From Rhyacophila brunnea (lineage: Eukaryota > Arthropoda > Insecta > Trichoptera > Rhyacophilidae), in assembly GCA_022495005.1 (NCBI GenBank), contig JAGYXB010000508.1, positions 620,001 through 684,000 of the forward strand: 64,000 nucleotides of DNA, read 5' to 3'. Below the pieces are notes generated by a model. The model ran no database searches. It was given only the letters and a program-made list of their open reading frames with translations, and was not told the origin of the DNA. The stretch's first letter is position 1; each line of letters begins with the position of its first letter. Positions 59,633-64,000 of this stretch are shown piece by piece. A program made the translations under genes and the position numbers.

Positions 59633-59870
59633 ATTTTGTTAATAATGAGATTAATGTCGCAAATTTTAGCTTCATATCTCATACATTGTGTAATTCTGTT
59701 GAAAACGAACAGTGCACACTAGGCGGCAACTCTCATTACTGAACATTCAATTCCTCAATTTGTATTCTTTCGCCCATATTTGCTAAAATAATTATTCTCC
59801 TATGTACAATGATACGTTTGACGCGATATCCAAATCAATATATTATTATTTAATATACTACTACTATTTC

Positions 59871-60092
59871 ACCATGTTCGATCCCTAGAAGACCCATGTG
59901 GGTCTCCGCAAAGTGAAGGTTGTATAAACAGATTTTGTTTTTACGAGAAATGGATGTTAGCCACTCGCTCAACCTATTAGGTCTATACTCTCACCCCAAA
60001 CACAAATTGATAAACAATATGTGTATTTGCCAGATCCAGGATTCGAACTGGGACCCACGACATTATAAGCCTACGCTTAAGCCGCTCGGCTG
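59871..60092 (-). mobile_element. tRNA-derived SINE, family 1
   Basis: In minus sense it starts AGCCGAGCGGCTTAAGCG, has a box-B-like GTTCGAATCC and the family body with CCTAATAGGTTGAGCGAGTG. It ends GGATCGAACATGGTGAAA. The first few bases of the head are lost. Confidence 0.88.
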
Positions 60093-60121
60093 ATTAATAT
60101 ACGACATTCTTTAAAAATATT

Positions 60122-60158
60122 ACATGCCAAGCTTTATAGTATATAAGGCTTGACATGT
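60122..60158. repeat. Short near-perfect palindrome
   Basis: ACATGCCAAGCTTTATA faces TATATAAGGCTTGACATGT with almost complete pairing and a 1-3 nt loop. It lies 30 bp from a SINE. It would form a cruciform or tight hairpin. Confidence 0.75.
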
Positions 60159-60159
60159 C

Positions 60160-61600
60160 ATACCAACCCTTTTTGGCTAAATGAATACTTAAAACATGTT
60201 GTAAAATTTGGCAGAACCCCTATACGTCATATAACTATTAAGAACGATTCAACAGGGGTAAAAATTACAGACGTTTTTACTCTCCGTCTGGCTTACATTC
60301 ATAAAAGCATTGTGTAGATCTACAAAATGAATTACATTGCTTTAATTCATTACATTAACAGCCACCACATATTATATTGCTTTAATTTATCGTAATATCG
60401 TATTGTATCGTAAAGCAATCATTATAATATGCAGTGATAAACTCAATTTATAAAGTATCAGGAATTACCAAGTAAATCTGAGTCTCTTGAAAAGTTTGTG
60501 TAGCGCGTTTTAGCTGATCCTCGCACGAGCTCGCGGATCTTGGATGAGAATCACTGCCATAGATAAATAAATTTTCGCTTCAGATTATGTAAATGGGTGG
60601 TATGCAGTTATTATTGGTTTACTACGGCTTCATTCCGTAGTCGTAAATGCGAGACGCTGGAGAATTCGATGATAAATTTTAATAGACCGAACATAAAATC
60701 AAGGAAGGAAAATTGAATGAAAATGAAAATCCCAACGATATTTCTCATATAAGGAAAATCAGTGAAGCATAGAATAACAGTATTAGGTACTCATTTAAAT
60801 AAGGCAAAACCCCTATAAAAACCTAAATAATATATTTTTGCCGTCACGTATAATAAATACACAACGTAAAAAATATAATCATTTATGCCGAATCTATTTT
60901 TATAATAATATTATAATATGTTATTTATTTTATTTATGAGCACATTGCTTCCATACTTCCTGTCACGCTTTAAAATTGGGGTAAAAGTAAAGCACAATGT
61001 CGCGCTATTTAAAGCATCATGCGTCTCCCTTGCTATATCATAGTTACCAGGTAGATATGTCTTCATTCATATCATTCATTTATCAAGGATGGATGGGTCT
61101 TCTCACAATATATTAGAATATGATAATAGGTATATTAGATGTAGTTGAATATATGATATGAGTATTTGGTGTAGCATAGCACTTAAAAACGATATTATAT
61201 TTATCCAGGACAGGACATAATATGCATCCACAGACAGTTGCCGAATTGGTGAAACGGCCGTCTCTAAAGCCGTGAGTGACTGGGAAAAAATATAATATGT
61301 GGTATTTTATTTATTTATTAAAAAAAAAAAACATTGTGGACATAAAAATCAAAATACATGACGTGCACAACATGAGATTTACATTATAACAAATATTACC
61401 CTCACAATAGAGAAGAAGATAATATTATATAAAATAATAAAAAAAATATACCTACCTACTTAAGTACAATTTTATACAGAAAAATAAATTTTTGAAAACA
61501 AAAAAAACAAACAATAAACAGAAAAATAAAATTTCAATATCTGTTTGATCAAGTGCCAGAATCCAATGGTTTTACAACTGATGGCGTAGGAGCGAACAAA
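60160..61600. other. Gene-free stretch
   Basis: A short hairpin ACTACGG/CCGTAGT lies at about 60620-60640. A tRNA-half-like GCCGAATTGGTGAAACGGC at about 61240 has no completing arms. A-rich blocks (61320, 61440-61530) may be old retrotransposon tails. Confidence 0.35.
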
Positions 61601-61606
61601 TAATGA

Positions 61607-61608
61607 CA

Positions 61609-61644
<36 letters not shown>
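61607..61644. repeat. (AT)n microsatellite
   Basis: An uninterrupted TA dinucleotide run, preceded by ATATATGTATA. Confidence 0.95.
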
Positions 61645-61649
<5 letters not shown>

Positions 61650-61796
61650 GTTGATGATCATCGTTGACCAGTGTCAAATCCTCCGGATGAAGGCCTATTA
61701 CATCTATTTCGCTGTTCTTAATATTTCATTGTATTGTGAAGGCAGTGGCTTTTAGGAGGTCAGTGATCCCTTTAGTACTTTTTGGCTGTTATATAT

Positions 61797-62690
61797 TTTT
61801 TTTTTTTTTTTATTAAGGAAAACAAACAGTTACACATTGATTACAGAAATTTATAATATAATAATAAAAAGTTAATGCAACCAGCAAAGTTTCCATATAT
61901 ACATTATAATATAGTTAAGCCTAACAAGATAGAGAGTAAAATAACATAAATATAAAGAAATTACATAAGAAGATTACATGAGAAAAATGAGGAAAGAATA
62001 ATGAATAATTAAATAATATACAAAAGATAAAAAAGAAAAATAAAAAAATAACATAAAAAATAAAAGAATTAATATATATGTATAAGTAAATACATTATAT
62101 ATCTATTTATATAAAATTTTTGAGATAGCATGTTTAAATGAAATAGGTGAATTATTAAAAGGGTCAACGGTGGAGAAATACATATTATAATTTAAGCAAG
62201 AGCGCCGAATAAAGGAGTTTTGTGTATAATTAGAACCGCTACGACTGATATGGTACAAAGTTTGGTTTCGCGTAAATCTTGATGGACAGTGGAAACCCAC
62301 CCTTTCGAGTAGGTTTGGCGAGTCAACAAAACCATTGATAATTTTAAAAAGAAAATATTGATCAGATATAGAATGTCGACTTTCCAAAGATGGTACCATA
62401 AAAGTTGCAGCGGTCGAAGTAGAATTAGATAAATCATAACAGTAGGCTTTAAAATTAACGTGCTTGCGAAATCGCTTTTGCACCGCTTCGAGCCGATTTA
62501 TATAAGTAACGTACTGTGGATTCCATACGACAGAGGCATACTAAACTAAGGATCTAACATAAGAGAAGTAAAGAACCTTCAGAACATCAGGTGATCTGAA
62601 TGGTTTAGAGATCCGAAGGATAAAACCTAGTAATTTTAATGCTTTATTGATGGTTTCATTGATATGAGCTGTCACCACCTCGGACTTCGG
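61797..62690 (-). pseudogene. Jockey/CR1-type LINE, 3' part of reverse transcriptase and 3' UTR
   Basis: On the minus strand from 62685: HINETINKALKLLGFILRIS, KPFRSPDVLKVLYFSYVRSL, then a stop at 62541-62543, YASVVWNPQYVTYINRLEAV and QKRFRKHVNFKAYCYD. It continues LESRHSISDQYFLFKIING, LLERVGFHCPSRFTRNQ and FKHAISKILYK to a stop at about 62103. This follows the standard order of the C-terminal reverse-transcriptase region of Jockey/CR1-like elements. The stretch below is an A-rich 3' UTR (minus sense) ending in a poly-A seen as T's at 61797-61815. Only one stop is seen in about 190 codons, so the copy is fairly young. Confidence 0.9.
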
Positions 62691-62691
62691 G

Positions 62692-63698
62692 TCTTATACC
62701 TGGAGTACCTTCTATGGGTGTAGAGTGGCCTGAACACGCCCTTGGCCTCGTAGTCAAATAAACTGCACCGAGCCGCACCCTTGATCACCCACAGGGACGT
62801 TTCTTTCCAGAAATAAGTCCCACGGCCCGTGTCTTTGAGACTGAGGACACGGTTCGTGGAAGACCAGGTGTGAATAAGTAAGAAAGCATGCGAGACGACG
62901 AATGAAATTGGGCTTTTGCCACTTAAACATGTCAGTAGAATGTGTAGGCAAAACGCCAATAAATTGTAATAACTTGTATTGTGAATGAAAGAGAGGAATG
63001 TTAGGTAGTGCTAGGAGAAGAATAAGAGTATTACGTCATAACTAAATCGTAAGATATGTAAAATTAAGATCTATAAAAAAATCCGCAATACGGACACTAC
63101 GTTGTAATAACGCGTAAGTGTGCCGTACAAAATAAATGTAAACAATTTAAAAACGTTGATTCCGAAATAGAAAATAATGTTAAAAGTCGGCCGGCAACAT
63201 TGTCTTTGACCGTTGGAGATATGCAACGTCGCCCAAGAAAAAAAACCGTTGGGAATGAATTTCAAGATGGCGGGAGTATGACGAAAACAGTAATACACGG
63301 GACACGCATTTTCGTCCTCGGTAACATAAACTATTTAAAAAAATCGCGTGTCGATAGCATTTCGCGGCTATTGTATATTATAAGTAACCAGCTCGGGGAT
63401 ATAAATATTTTGGAATCAATTGCGCTTATAAATTGTGTGTTATGAATAACCTATAATAATTCTTTAAAAAAAACATATTGTGTCCGTAAAACAAATTATA
63501 AAACTATGTAATAATTATATGACATCGACGTAAATATACCCTGCCGTTATAAAACTAATTCCGGTGCGTTATTTTACCCAGCCCAAATCCTAAAAAAAAC
63601 CATACTAAGAATAAAAAGTGACAGTTTACCAGTTACTAACAAAAAATTGTGATACCAGGGTTCGAATTGAACTTTGTCTGAGCTAGACAGGAACCCTG
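62692..63698. other. About 1 kb insertion of unlike DNA within a LINE
   Basis: This block separates two halves of one reverse transcriptase. Its left part (62690-62950) is much richer in GC than the LINE and has overlapping minus-strand frames without recognised homology. Around 63262-63274 there is CAAGATGGCGGGAG, which resembles a YY1 site. CCAGGGTTC and GAACCCTGG form a 9 bp inverted repeat at 63656-63700, at the insertion edge. A decayed duplication, GCTCTGATAAAT versus GCTCATATCAAT (minus sense), may mark the target site. Confidence 0.45.
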
Positions 63699-63699
63699 G

Positions 63700-63890
63700 A
63701 TTTATCAGAGCGTTAAAATTCATTTTATTATCCATTATAACACCCAGGTCACGTATTTTTATATCATAGAATAATACTCGTAACATATTTATATCACTGG
63801 ATAAATAATTTTTAACAATTTTGCTTTCAGTAAATTTTAGTGAATATGTTATTTTGTAGTTATTGTTTTTTTTCAATCCATCTTAAGTAA
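63700..63890 (-). pseudogene. Jockey/CR1-type LINE, reverse-transcriptase segment upstream of the insertion
   Basis: The minus strand reads MLRVLFYDIKIRDLGVIMDN and then KMNFNALIN, the xxIKDLGVxxDxKLxFxxHI motif that follows the YADD region in Jockey/CR1-like reverse transcriptases. It should join directly to HINETINKA at 62685. The catalytic motifs would lie upstream, near or beyond the window edge. Confidence 0.8.
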
Positions 63891-64000
63891 ATAAGTAAAT
63901 CATAAGTAATTTGTAAGAAACATGACGTTTAAAATTTATAACGGCATAATAAATTCGGGTACTAAAAATTAATTACGTTATGTTAAGTGCTTATCATTAG

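Noticed and set aside
61225..61290. tRNA-like 5' half (GCCGAATTGGTGAAACGGC)
   Set aside because: No T-arm or closing acceptor strand follows. It may be a SINE relic but cannot be supported.
62672..62959. 95-residue minus-strand frame
   Set aside because: It lies in the insertion within the LINE. A second frame overlaps it and I recognise no family.
1..64000. CRISPR arrays, bacterial operons, viral genes, mitochondrial inserts
   Set aside because: I looked for spaced identical repeats, dense long frames and recognisable viral or mitochondrial coding motifs and found none. The sequence is of nuclear eukaryotic type.

Overview
This window reads as non-coding, transposon-rich nuclear DNA of an insect. 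It is strongly AT-rich, with long stretches built from ATAATATTAT-like and TAGGTA-like words, tRNA-derived SINEs, insect-type non-LTR retrotransposon (LINE) remnants, many short inverted-repeat DNA transposons, and CCTAA/TTAGG-type (insect telomere-like) words. The word usage reminds me most of an aphid, but that is an inference from style and not from a marker gene. There are no operons, rRNA genes, CRISPR arrays or long intact genes. I found no host gene that I can name.

Layout. 1-2 kb: a LINE tail, a 3 x 102 bp tandem repeat, a foldback pair of tRNA-derived SINEs and a perfect 243 bp tandem duplication. 2-20 kb: scattered MITEs (5.3, 6.6, 10.0, 15.4 kb; hAT-type where an 8 bp target duplication is visible), single SINE copies, a LINE C-terminal fragment at 12.5 kb and a 430 bp repeat at 16.1 kb. 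20.7-21.0 kb: an isolated CpG-rich block with a CRE palindrome and a TATA/initiator pair, the best promoter candidate. 21.5-22.1 kb: two SINEs. 23.3-24.5 kb: a hAT transposon with perfect 8 bp target duplications and a broken transposase. 26-32 kb: SINE, LINE fragment, MITEs and two direct copies of the 430 bp repeat. 34-40 kb: GGTACAAG-type MITE, LINE fragments and a pogo/Tigger-like element with a GC-rich interior. 42.8-45.3 kb: a hAT element and a nested stack of insertions. 46.5-47 kb: two long hairpins. 49.8-54.1 kb: a Harbinger-like MITE, a hAT element and the two best candidate host exons (50743-50949 on + and 54007-54140 on -). 55-60 kb: further MITEs, a T-box-like palindrome and a SINE. 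61.8-63.9 kb: a minus-strand Jockey/CR1-type LINE with readable reverse-transcriptase C-terminal sequence, split by about 1 kb of foreign, GC-richer DNA.

The simplest reading is intergenic or long-intron DNA acting as a transposon graveyard, with small islands of unusual composition or structure that could be host promoter, exon or small-RNA sequence. The most unusual recurring signal is a ~145 bp repeat (six copies, all on +). Five copies carry a conserved block that in the best copies forms a short hairpin followed by GAAAC, resembling half of a hammerhead ribozyme core.
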